Source of the DNA: JAHJQZ01 sp963676075
GTDB lineage: Bacteria; Pseudomonadota; Alphaproteobacteria; Rhizobiales; Devosiaceae
NCBI GenBank assembly: GCA_963676075.2
Contig: CAXXNZ010000025.1
Span: 62,001 to 126,000 of the forward strand
Direction of reading: 5' to 3'
Length of the DNA stretch: 64,000 nucleotides
The notes under the pieces were generated by a model, which saw only the letters and a list, made by a program, of their open reading frames with translations, was not told the origin of the DNA and made no database searches. The position numbers and the translations under genes were made by a program. How positions within the stretch are numbered: position 1 is the first letter of the stretch; the number at the start of each line of letters is the position of its first letter. Positions 1-12,200 of this stretch are shown in pieces.

Positions 1-1001
1 CTGAACTGCATTATCCAACTTCCGTTATCAATACAGGCTTCTTGAATTTGGTTCCTAAACTTTTAAGGCCAACTATACGGGAATTATAAACCCCATAAAT
101 TTTTTCTAAACTATCGCCTTTATTTGCATGGTAGTAATAAGTATCCTTTTAATATTTTAAGTAAGTTCAAATAGCTTACCACGCCAATAAAATCCAAATC
201 ATCCCAAAATACTTTTGAATATTCTTCACTTGGGTTGGCTGAAGCAGTCATTTGTCCAGTATAAACCTCTCGAATATCTTTTATCATCTTTCTCCAATAA
301 TCAACATAGGAATTAACCGCTTAAAGTTCGCAACTAAAAAGATAAAATAATGACTTTATCTTTAAAATTCGAACCTAATAGAAAATAATTCCACATTTAA
401 AGCTTCGCCTAATGCAGCATATTTCAAAATCATAGCAGTATAACTAGCAAACCATTCCTCTACTTTATTTCCAAAACCTCCAATATTTCCTCGCCAAGGC
501 CCCCATCGAGTTCCAGTGCTTTGAATATCTATATGTGGTTTTAGCATCACTCTCAAGCCAATTTAATGTGCAGCATTTATTATAAAAGTTAAATCAGGTA
601 TTGTAGCTGTAAGATGAGTGTAATATTCCCTGTAGTCAGGTTCATAAATTGGAAAAATTTCTGTGGAAGATTAGGTTGCTTGGTATTCGGTGACCACTAT
701 TGCTACCCAAGTCGCTCCAGTTGATCTTATTTGTTTTAATGAGTAAAGTGCTTTTTCAGAACCAAATGTTACATTGGGACAGTATCCTTTTTAAAAAATA
801 AAAAAGAATTAGTATTTTTTCAAACTATCTGAAACAAAAGTCATTCCTTTTTAGTACTTTCCTGTGTCTGGAGGAAGCTTAAATCTTGGTTCATAGAATT
901 CTTTATCTTCTTCTGGAATAGTTTCATTAGTTTCATCCGAAAGAATGAAATCTAAAGTTAAAACAATAAAAAAGAACAAAGTCAAAAATAATTTATTCAT
1001 T
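1..1001 (-). CDS. GH113-like secreted glycoside hydrolase, 3' partial
   Basis: The protein starts MNKLFLTLFFFIVLTLDFILS, a clear signal peptide, so the product should be secreted or vacuolar. A TIM-barrel glycosidase follows, with the strand/loop motifs STGATWVAIVVT, VMLKPHID and GPWRGNIGGF, and ending LITEVG, where the Glu is the likely catalytic nucleophile. These match the GH113 (beta-mannanase-like) family. Reading it requires UAA/UAG as Gln and removal of three introns: 787-825 (39 nt, with a TACTAAT branch-like element), 334-374 (41 nt) and 146-179 (34 nt). The gene runs off the left edge. The family assignment rests on motif recall; the exact substrate is unknown. Confidence 0.75.
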
Positions 1002-1296
1002 TTTATATTTGAAAGATATTATTGTTTTTATGTAATAAAAATAAAATATTTTTAGTTTCTCAATTTTTAAAAAAATAAAATTCCACTCTTTAAAAATGCT
1101 TTGTTTCATAAATTTATAAAATAAATCTTTCTCTTAACAAATTAAATATTTCATATTATATATTTAAAATAATTATACAATTATTTTAAATAAAAATGAT
1201 AGTACTCAAGAATCACCCTTAATTTATATATTTTCAAATCAAATAAACAATTAATATATTAAAATACAGAATTAGGAATTAGATAAGTTAAATTTA

Positions 1297-2812
1297 ATGA
1301 ATTTAAATTGCATTAACTCATTTAGTGAGCTCTAAATTTAAAATTAAGAATCAGAAGTTATTAAATCGGGTCTCTTAATCAAAGAAACTTCTCTCTGCCA
1401 AAAAGAAAGTGAAAAGCGTTTTGAATGGTAAAATTTATTTAACCAGATTACTTAAATTATTCTTAGCAGTTGGCCAAATTGTAGGAAAAGATTTACTTAG
1501 CTTTCTTCCTTGCAAAAGCATGAGCGAATTCATAAAGGTGACAAACCTTACAAATGTCCTTACGAAAATTGCAATAAAGCTTTTACTTAAGTACGATTTA
1601 TTTTTGTTAAAAAATATTTTAGATATCTAATCTCAAAAGACATATAAGAATTCATACAAATGAAAAACCTTATAAGTGCGATGAATGTGGGAAAAAATTT
1701 AATACTACTTCAAATTTAAAGTAACATATGCAAATCCATAAAAAAAATGTAGATAATTAATTGTGTATCTAAATGTTTTTCAGGGTGAAAGAAAAGAATT
1801 CAAATGCGATTTATGTGATAAATGCTATTACTATGCTTCGAATCTTAAGAAGCATTAACAAAAACATAAAGAGGAGGAAGATAAATAATTCTAAAAGTAT
1901 TAAAATATTTAATACCAACTACAAGAAATAAGCAATTGTGAGCCACTTTCACTTTTCCCTTCTGAACCTTTATTTTTCGATAAATTATCTCTAACTACTT
2001 CTCCAGTCTATGATTCTTTCTTTAATTCAATTTACAATAATTATGTCTGTATTCTTCATAATGGGCACATCGATTTTCTAATCAATTCTTATTTATATTA
2101 CTATAATGGAGAAGAACTCCTTATGCATGAACTTGAAGCTAGTCCTAAAAACCCATCTTAAGAATATGAATGTAATCCAATAGAAGAAATTTCGCATTGA
2201 AATAGTTTTGAAGAATTATAATAAGTGTATCACAAAATTGCTGAGGAGTAAACTAGCTTAACTTATCCAATGTTGGTTAATAAAATGAATTGTAATAGTA
2301 TTACATGCACTTGCCATTGTATGAAAGAACATCCAAATTGAATAAATTGTGTGAATAATTAGTTTTAGAATTTTAAAATAGATTTGCAATAACCTGAATA
2401 ATTTCTTGATATGAACAAAGAAAATTATTAATAAATTGACAATGATTTTGAAATTTCTACAGAAGTTCCTCAATAAAGTGAAGTTAAATATCTGTCACCA
2501 ATTACTTTTGCAAAATAACCTTTTCCTATTAACACTAACAATGAAGACGGACTTTGTCTTTGCAATTAAACAAAAAAATATAAGCATAAGCATGGATTGA
2601 ATTGTGGCCATTTAATGATACGCCATGCTGGCCATATTGACTATATTGTTGGAAATACACTCCACCATCCGCATGGAGACCATTGCGATTTTCATGGATT
2701 TATTGAATTTTGTAATCCACAAATGTTATAATATTAATAATTGCCACATTAACCTTAGAAACTACTCAAAGTTACCAATTTAACATAATAAACTACTAAT
2801 CTTTAATTCTGA
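1297..2812 (+). CDS. C2H2 zinc-finger protein with C-terminal Cys/His metal-binding repeats
   Basis: Predicted 469 aa after removing introns 1428-1466, 1591-1622 and 1749-1783. Four C2H2 fingers follow one another in the N-terminal third: C-x4-C (CSWPNC), C-x4-C (CPYENC), C-x2-C (CDEC) and C-x2-C (CDLC), with partly canonical linkers. The C-terminal half has a degenerate HNGHIDFL repeat, a CTCHC cluster and a full copy reading CGH, RHAGHIDYIVG, LHHPHGDHCDFHG. The latter resembles small bacterial metal-binding proteins. Two in-frame UGA codons (2198-2200 and 2339-2341, residues 266 and 313) must be Trp, because the conserved His-rich tail lies beyond them. The terminal stop is UGA at 2810. It is likely a DNA-binding regulator; a metal-sensing role is inference. 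Confidence 0.8.
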
Positions 2813-3182
2813 ATTTATAATAACTTTAATTAATTTTATATAAAAACCTAAATTTTTTGATTTTTATTATATATTGTCTTTTAAATAAAATAAAATTGTT
2901 TTTTTTAAATTTCACATTATTTTTAAAAGTTTAATTTTTTAAATTAATCAAATACTCAATTGCATTGTTGATAGGGGAAAAAAATATATGTAATTGTTTA
3001 TATAAACTAACAAAATACCAATCCTTCAATAACTATTAATTGAAAACTAATCTCGGCACACTTAATTTATTGAATTGAAATTAAATTATTCAACTTTAAT
3101 TGTTTCTTTATAAACTTTATATAATTAATAGAAAAGTTTTTAATTTAGAATAGTTATATTTTTATTAAAAGAAAAAGCAAAA
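2813..3182. other. intergenic, AT-rich
   Basis: About 370 nt between two genes on the same strand. I see only A/T homopolymer-rich sequence and no coding frame, RNA gene or repeat. It must hold the 3' UTR of the zinc-finger gene and the promoter of the kelch gene. Confidence 0.6.
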
Positions 3183-5017
3183 ATGAAGTCAGTAGTTTAA
3201 TCACCAACTAAAATTTTCCTTCCAATACTAAGAAAAAAACGAACATACAATTTCCCTTCTGAATAATCTGAAAGTAGTTCACCTGTGCAGCTCTCCCCTA
3301 TGCTCTAGTTTATTCCAAGTCCCTACTGAGAGGAGATCAAAATACCAGGAAGGCTACCACATTGTACGAATCACACTGCTGTTGTTTATAAAGATATATT
3401 GTATGTTTACGGTGGATATAATAATAATAAAGGCGAAATGCTGTCAGATTTTATCGAGTGGAAAATCCCAGGGGAAGATGAAGAAGTAATGCAATGGGAG
3501 GTAGTAAAAGTAGCAACCCAGTTGGTATAGCCAAGAACATTAAGCAGATAGACAGCATGGGTAGAAAAAGGATGCATGTATTTATTAGGTGGAAAGTGCA
3601 ATTTTTTGATAAGTTCTAAAATAATGTGGGAGTTCTAATTTTCAAGTAGAAAATGGAGAGAAGCAATGGTATTACCTTTTGCAATTGATTCGCATTAAAC
3701 TACAAAAATTGGAAATGAAGTGTATAATTTTGGTGGATTTTTAATTAAGGATAACGAATAAGCAATTGTTACAAATAAATTTTGAAAGATTTCAAATTAT
3801 TAAATAAGTGAAATTTGTACTCAAGGAAGATCACCTGATCCAAGAACTGATCATACAATGAATGTGATGGATGAAGTTATTATAATATGTGCTGGAATGA
3901 ATTCATTTAAAAGTAAATTAAATGATCTGTGGACAATTAATATCAATAAAATGGAATGGATTGAAGTTAAAACAGCGCATAACCTTATTGTAGAATTTAA
4001 TTTATGGTTATTTTGTTTTTAGCCAAGATCAGGACATAGTGCTCTTACTTTCCACAAAAATTTAATAGTTTTTGGTGGGTTATAAGAATTAACACATGAA
4101 TTAAATGATCTTTGAATCTTTAATTTGGATAAATAACAATGGTTTTTTTTTATTATAGAGTTTAATTATTTTTTAAGAAAATAAATTGAAAAGAATTATT
4201 TTCAGGCAGCAAAAACAAATCCCAACTTAATAAATAGCTAAGTGATGCGTAAATAAGAAAAAGTTCAATTTAATGAGTCAGCCAGAGATCTTGATGCTAG
4301 AAAATCCTAATCTCCCATACCAAAATGTATTGCTATTAAGGCACAAAGAACAATACGTTAATTAAGTGTAACAAAATAATCAAATGACTCTAATTTACAA
4401 GAAAAATAAGAAATACCAAATTTTAATGATTATTTATTAATGAGGTCACAATATCGTTCATCATCGACCAAAGCAAAGCTAAACCAATTTTAGACATTGA
4501 TGTCCACACTTTCAAATTAAGCAAATAAATAATTGTCAGTATTTTCTCCAACTAAATCAAAGATTATTTCTTCATAATTGATTTCAAATTCACCAACACT
4601 TTTTGAACTTCCAAATTTAAGATAACGTTATACAAAATCGCCTTCAATGTTGTAACATGTTTAAACAATGCGAATTTCAGTTGATAATGCTGAAGTATAT
4701 AAATAGCATTTTTATTTAATTAAAATATTTTATTATTTTAGACTAGTAGTCCTTTAACCTATTCAATGAAAAATGTTGTAAATAATATTAAATTGTTATC
4801 TCCTACACTTTGTTCTGAAGCACCATTTGAAGACTAACGAAAATTATCCTTGATTGATGGCAGAATGAAAGAAATACGGCCATGTGCACGTGATGGACAT
4901 ATAGCAATTTATGTAGAAAATTAAAATAAAATGCTTGTGTTTGGAGGTGATAGATATCGGCATTCATTAAGTGGAGTATTTATGTTGGATTTAAATAAAA
5001 TTCCAATGTAAAAATGA
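3183..5017 (+). CDS. Kelch-repeat protein
   Basis: Predicted 572 aa with introns 3990-4022, probably 4142-4177, and 4695-4741. Kelch beta-propeller blades are visible as repeated GG..hydrophobic..W units: ILYVYGGYNN, MYLLGGK, VYNFGGFL, VIIICAGMNSF..NDLWTI, LIVFGGL..NDLWIFNLD and a last MLVFGG near the C terminus. A Ser/Gln-rich linker separates blade six from the last blade. Internal UGA codons at 3783-3785 (NKFWKI) and 4113-4115 (NDLWIF) occupy the Trp position of the blade, and NDLWTI elsewhere in the gene uses TGG at the same place. This is direct internal evidence that UGA is Trp. It ends at UGA 5015. Kelch propellers are protein-interaction platforms; the partner is unknown. Confidence 0.88.
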
Positions 5018-5097
5018 TTATTTTTTTATAAAATTAGTGCATTTTGATTTTATTTAATAAATTTTACCAAAATATATACACTTTAAATTTATTATTC

Positions 5098-6042
5098 ATG
5101 AATTTTGAAAACAATGCGCCAATTAATGATCAAATTCTTGGCGATGTTGAAAACAGCAAGGTTAACAATTAACACCCTGATAAACCTCTTTTACCAAACT
5201 TTTGTCAATTACACGATCTACCTTTAGAATATGTTTGCACTTTCCAAAAATGCACCAATTATAAACTCGGATGTTCACGTTGTTTTGAAGTTATTCATGC
5301 AAATCATTAGTATTTTAAACGAAATCTTCAAGAATTTTAGGAATTGTTTTAAAAATAATGTGAAAATCTGATTTAGAAACTTGGAAATTAGTAGGATGAT
5401 TAATAAGTTTCGGAATAGCATTAAAAATAAGAAAAATATATTAAAAATTAACTTGAAAGTAATAATTTTTTTACACTAAAGAACAGCTTAGCCTAAGATT
5501 TTAATTATATTAATAATACTTTGGATTAAAATTATTTTATTTAAAGCATGACTAGTGGGTTTGATGAGAAAATATAACGTTTATAAACATTATCATAACA
5601 GAATATTCTCAAAATGAGTCCTGGAGAACTTGACTTTACATTGCAACTTTATAATTAACCAGAAAATGCTCTGGATCTAATGAGCACTAAAAATGATGAT
5701 ATTAATGACTTTATTTGAAAATGCCTCAATTAAATTAAAATTATTAAATAAGAATGCTAAAGATTTAAAGACATTATGTCCGCAGGTGCAAAACCCAAAC
5801 AAAAACAATTCCCATAAATAGGCGATTTTTAAATAGCTTAAGTTGAATGCGAGCATTTTAATTTTGGCGGACAGTAATTATCATTACCTGTTTTCCCGTG
5901 TTGCAGAAAAGCATATCCATGTTTTAAATGTCATGATATGAAGGAAAATCATAAATATTAAAAAGTTAAGGAAAGAGTATGTTCAAAGTGTTTAAAATTA
6001 TTTTCGAAGGATGGGACTTGTCCTAAGTGTTTGAATATGTGA
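5098..6042 (+). CDS. Zinc-finger protein with B-box-like N terminus and CHY-type C-terminal finger
   Basis: Intronless 314 aa. Near residues 35-65 there is a Cys/His cluster (CQLHDLPLEYVC..C..GCSRCFEVIHANH) that resembles a B-box zinc site. A Gln-rich helical, probably coiled-coil middle follows. The last 70 residues carry CEHFNFGG, FPCCRKAYPCFKCHD, H, CSKCLKLF and CPKC, the spacing of a CHY-type zinc finger as found in ubiquitin-ligase-type RCHY1 proteins, but I see no RING domain. UGA at 5716-5718 is in frame at residue 207 (DFIWKCL) and must be Trp; the terminal UGA is at 6040, two residues after the last zinc-binding Cys pair. The function could be ubiquitin-related or metal handling; not resolved. 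Confidence 0.75.
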
Positions 6043-6211
6043 ATTTATACTATTTAATATAAAAAATTAATTTTAATTAAGTGCTTAATATTCAATTTTT
6101 TTTATAAAAAATTGAATATTGTTTTTCTGCAGTTATTATTTAAATTAATGAATTTAAAAAAAGTTTATAATAAAAAAAAGTATTAGTTTCATTTAATTAT
6201 TTAAAAATTCA

Positions 6212-9200
6212 ATGTACTGGAAAGCCCAACAACGTTCAGAAAAACTTCAAAAGGCTTTGGAATCCTATTTTAACAAAAAATCACTCATAAAAGGCTTTGA
6301 AAATCTAATCAATTTTGCTGAATTCTACAAGAATCCTCACAAAGCCCATGACTTTAAATTTGAAAAAGATGCGCAATAAGCTGGCACCGAGCCATAGATT
6401 CATTATGTTGAAGATTTCTTAAGCATTGAAGGTGATAGCCAATAATAATTAGACCTAGAATCATAGATAATTTAATTTGGAGAAAAAAAAGGGAATCACT
6501 AGAATCAATAGAATAAATAGAATCGGTTAATGAGCATGATGCAAAGAGAGATGCTAAAATAGTAAATGAATTTGGAAGAAAAACGTGAAAATAAGATAGG
6601 CAAGTCAACAACCAAAGAAATTGCTGATTTAAAGGTAAAAATATTATTGTTTCTAACTTATTGATTTGCAATTAAGATTGGTGATATAGTGTATTTAGAA
6701 TTCAAATCTGAAGCAAATTAAGGAAAAGCTAATTGCATAATTTTAGGTATTTTTTATCTTCTTTAATAACTGATAATTTTAGGTGATGGTATTGCAAGTA
6801 ATAAATTGTACTTACAAGAAAAAGGTTCCCAATCCTTTAAAAAATCTTTATTCGAGATCTAAATTGGCAAATTTTATCACTTTAAAAAAAAATTAGAGAA
6901 GTGTAAATCAAAACCAAAATCAGATGAAAATTAAAAATTCATTGAAGACCGGAAAAAACGTGCAGAAAGTTTTTCTTTAAATATTGTTTTATTTGGTTTT
7001 AGATGAAACTGACTATAATAAAAAAGAAAATTTCAAACGATAAGGCGAAAGTGTTGTATTTGGGGAATAAATATAATTAAAGCATGTATATTCTGGGTGT
7101 CTATTAACATTAAATGATCAAGTCCTCGCAAAATAAAATGGTTGTGTTGAGGTTCGATTTTAATTTACATTAATAATTTTTATAGTTAAGTTTGGAAGAA
7201 TAGGGATCCCAATGATCAAACTTTTAGTTCATGCCTGTCAATAATTAACATTAAATTGGGGATGTTATTATATATTCAGATGTTATTTAGATAATGAATA
7301 GTGTGGATCAGCATTATTTCTTGCATGTGGCTGAACGTGAAGGTTTCTTTTATTTTTGTAATTGCTAACTAATTTTAGATATTGATGAAGAATAAAAAGA
7401 AGTAAATGATGAACTCTAAAGTGAAGTAAATGCTTGCGAATTAGATTCTTAAATCAAAATATGCTGCTATAAGCCCTAGAATTCTTAATAATTAGGAAAA
7501 CAAGAGAATTGCATTTAGAATTGTGATATAGTCTACATAATAAACTAGGAAACAAAGGGAGTATTAACAGTAAGTGAACGAAAGATAAAGAAGTATTTTG
7601 ATGAAGAAAAAACTATTCGAATAAATTTGAAGGAAGATGCGTCTATTCCAACTTATGAAAAAAATCAGACTTTCTAAATCAAGTGTTTACTGTAGAAAAA
7701 TAAATTAATGGCTGATAACAAGATTTAACCTTTTTTTGCTTTAGTTAATTTCAATTTTTTTAATTTAATTGTGTATTTATTTACTAGCCCGATCAATAGA
7801 TATCCAAAGAATTTGATTTAAATTCACTTTGGGAAATATAACATGAATAGACTTATACTGGTATTTTAGTACAATTGTTAAATATTGAAAAAAGGTAATG
7901 CACCTACTATAAATGATAATTGTAGAATCAAAAATGTTGCAACTGGCTTATTTTTAGCAGTTGGTGCAAATTCAACATTATATTTAAGTAATGATTCTAA
8001 TTCTAATTGCTTATTTCAATTTAACGTAAAAAAATTAAAATTACTTTTTATTCATAATAATTTGTAAGATGAAAAGATAAGAAAAATCAAAATAATATAT
8101 CCATTTTAATGAACCTTTGTAGATACAATCAAAAGATTAACTTCTTTCAATTGGTCGATTATTTGGCAATGAAAATAAATTGGAAGCAAAATGGGGAGAT
8201 AAATAAGTATAGTATTCACGTTGCCTATTTGAATTTGAGTTTTTTTAATCACAATAATAATAATAAAATAATTAATTTAAGATAAGCTCCACTAAATATA
8301 TCAAAAATTGGAGAGAGAATCAGTTCATTATTTCCTTATTTGCTCAAGTTCTATCAGTTTATTCAAACATTTGGAATGAAAGCTTCGAAAAGTATTTTTT
8401 GATTGATAATTTGATATTTTTTAGGTCGAAACTAAAGATTTACTATTGATTCTAATTTACTAAAATATGACTTTATTAAAGCACTCTCAATGGAATAAGA
8501 ATTGATTTATTAGAAAGAATAATTATTTGAATCATTAGAAAATCTGAATGATTATTTATCATTTTAATCATAGGTTTATGAAAGTTGCTTTTTTTTCAAA
8601 ATTTATAATGTTTTCTTTTATAGATGGTAAAAATAAAAATATACCAATCTCATAGGATCAAAAATAGCAAATTTTGCAAGACTAAAAAGTTTTAAGTGTG
8701 TTGATGGCAATTCTTTAATTGATTGATGCTTTAATTTATTCAACGAAAAGTTATTCATAATAATATGGAAAGAATCAATAAAACTAAAATATTTCTATTA
8801 ATATTAAAATTAATTTAAAAAACTTGAGAATTGTTGAGCGATCGCCAATGTTTTTAGCAAAGAAACATTTGTTCACTGCAATGAAAGAAATTTATAAATT
8901 GATTTATTTTGCCATACAAGGGAATCCTAATTGCTCTTAAGTAAAAATTTAAACTTTGTTAAAAAATAATAGAAAATTTTAAAATATAACAAATTTTTAC
9001 GTTATTCCTTAATTTGCTATGAAAAAGAAGTTAGTATGATTTTATAAGAAGCCATGCGTTGTGCTTCATTTGATTAAATTCAAAAAAAGAAAAAAGAAAA
9101 AGTTCAATCAATATAATAGATCAATGAAAATCAACCAAATAAAAAATTTAAATTAGTATTATTATTTTTTTAATTTAATTCCCCAACCTTTTTTAGTTAA

Positions 9201-12200
9201 CAAATTGGTTAGAAGAAATTGAACCAATTAGTAGAAATAATTTATCAGAGCAAACATTATTTATCGATTTAATATCTGTTTCCATGATAGACTTGCAATT
9301 TCGCCCAATTAAAAAATGTCAAAGGAAAATTCAAGAAGAAATATTTTTTTGCGAAAAAAAATTAATATTTGATAAAATTTGTTTCAGATCAGTTTAGGAT
9401 GAACCTGTCATTGAATTATAAAATCGTTAATGTAATTAAATTTATTATTTGTTTGTCTTATTATTATTTATTATTTAGCCTTTGCTGAGCAAAACCCTGA
9501 TTTATGAAGTTTGGGAAAGTTGAATAAAAAGTAAACGGAAATGGAAATAAAATTAGTCGAATTATCAAAAAAGGCAGAAGAATCACATATTTATTTGTAG
9601 TATTTACTCTATATTAACGAATTAGTACTTTTATATGCAAATTTATGTTTTGGGAGAAATCATGATGCAATTACTGAAGTCAATAATTTAATAATATTTA
9701 TTATTATTTTTGTTTTTAGATTAAAAATTTAGGAGCAACTGAAGATTATATTATAATGGTTTTGAATAAAGATATCCATTCCTTATTAAAAAAAAACTTT
9801 TTATTGCTTTACTATAGTATTTATTTGGATTAGTTTCCATTAGTATCAATTACATAGTAAACTAATGCTTGCTATTTGTTAACAAATTAACTTATTTAAG
9901 TTTTTTAAAGATGGAATTAACTTCATTTATAAATCAATGATTAAACATTAGCAAAGAGTTTCGAACATATAGAAACATTTATTACATCATTTTTATCTAA
10001 TGGAATTGAATTAATAAATTCTAATAAAAAATCAAAAAATAGCCCAGAAAAAAAAAATGGAAAATAAACCCTTTATTAACTTGATTTCTTTTTACAATTG
10101 CTTATGATTATTAAATAGTGCATTGATTTTGGATACACAAATGATAAGTTTAATAAAAATATTAAAAGGTTATTTAGAGAAAAATTTAGATAATATATAG
10201 TTTACTTACAAAGATTTTTTCGATTAATATTTAAAATAAAACTCTCCAAAATGAAGATTAATTCTTTCAAAAACATTCGGAATTTGGCTGGTAATTTTAT
10301 AATTTGTTTTGAACTAATTAGGCTGACACCAATGATTACATCAATGAAAATCTAAATTAATTAAAAGAATAATTCTATTGAGTATATACTCATGCAAAAT
10401 AAACTCTATTAACTTTGTGCCAATATTTATCTAATTCTATAATTGATTGATAAAAAAAAGCATGTAATAAAGTTCATTAATTTTTGTTTTTTTTACAAAA
10501 ATATCTTTTAGAATTCTGAAAAAAATAAAAAAATAGTATGATGATCATAAAAAGAATTATTTGTAGGTTACATTAGATACACAGTCAAAAGCTAATTGGA
10601 AAAAAAAAAAACTCCGAAAAGTAGTTAAACTAATCATGGGAAAATTTAGTAATTTTTTAAATCTAATGACATATTTTATAGATAAATATCTAAATATACA
10701 AATTGATAAAAAAGAGCATTCAAATAACTTTGAATAAATTAATTATTAAATATTCTTAAATCTGTTTGAATAGAATGTCAAAAAATTAAGTGTGAAAAAG
10801 TTTATTTTATTTGTTTATTTTTATCTAAACAAAGATAAACTGAGGAAGTCTTAATAAGTTATTTCACCTCAAGTTAATAACTGCTTTATGAACTTGAAAA
10901 CGTGGAAATAATTGACCCTTATTTGGAGCCGATTTATTGGGAATGGAATGGGAAATGGTCTGGTATTGAGGATTCAGATAATAACGAAAGTTTAATTTTG
11001 ATTTAAAATAATTGATTCTGTAGATTCAGTGAACTCGTAGTACATAAAATATTTGATAGAATGCATTTTAAATGGGGATGCCCAAAAGGAAAGATAATGG
11101 GATGTTAATATATTCATAAATTTGAACTTTTTTTAGGATACAAATTATCTTAAACTCATTGATAAACTCAAATGAATGTGAAAATAATTAAATGATTAGA
11201 AATCAAACTCCATATTATTTGAGAAGATCTAGAACATAATTTATCATGCAAATTACCATAGTTTTCTTTTAAAAATTTTTGAGCTAAAGACTTTTAAACG
11301 AATGGTAAAAAAAGAAAGAATAAGGAAACTGATTTAATCTGTTTCTAAAGAGATTGCATTAAAAAACACTTCAATTATTTTTGAGGAAAGTTAACTGTTT
11401 TTTCCACGAAATGCTGCTAATGTTGTTTTTTTAATTACTAAACTGATATTATTTGATAGGAAAATTCTTAAGAAAATTTATTCTGTTAATTAATGAAATT
11501 TTTGTGCAAATTTTTTACTTTGTTTATTTACAAGAATTCATAAAATTAAGAATCTTTAATCAATTCATTTGAGATGTTTTTATTTACATCAGAAAAGTAT
11601 CAAACAAAAGTAAAACTGTTTCCCTATTTTTAAATTTATTGGAATTAGATTGAAAAACTTTGTGTATCAATTCTTAATAGAATAAAAACAATGCCTGAAG
11701 TGATTAAATATTTAGAGATAATAATTAGAAAATATTTAAGTTGTAATAGTTGTAACTTTAAAACATAATTAACAGTGATTCTGAATTCAATTATTCGTTC
11801 GAATTAATTTTAAATCACCAAATTTGTCTAAAAATCAATTTTGACAAAGCTTTTGTATAAAAATAACTTGGAGGAAAACGTTTTAGAATAACAACTCAAA
11901 GAATTGCATTTTCACTCGATTTAAGATAAAAATTAGGAATAAATATAAAAAATGAATGAACTTAAATTTATTTTGTTTCAGGGAGTTAATTGGGTGGATG
12001 AAATTGTTATAAAAAAGCAAAGAGAAACCATTATTTATCTATATAAAAAATTTATTGAAGGATAATTGAAGGAAAATGAGTAACAGTTTTTTTTTGATGC
12101 CGTGAAAATGCATTTGAGTTTGGTGCAGTTGTTTTCAAGCCTTGCTACTGAGTTTTCATTAAATGTATTTTATTATTTTTTATAGTTATAAAGTTGGTAT

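Noticed and set aside
2198..2200. UGA codons as selenocysteine
   Set aside because: They are too numerous, lie at conserved Trp positions and occur in families with no selenoprotein members.
2258..2473. 71-aa minus-strand open frame with a hydrophobic start
   Set aside because: It is the antisense shadow of the zinc-finger gene; with UAR=Gln and UGA=Trp the plus strand carries the conserved protein.
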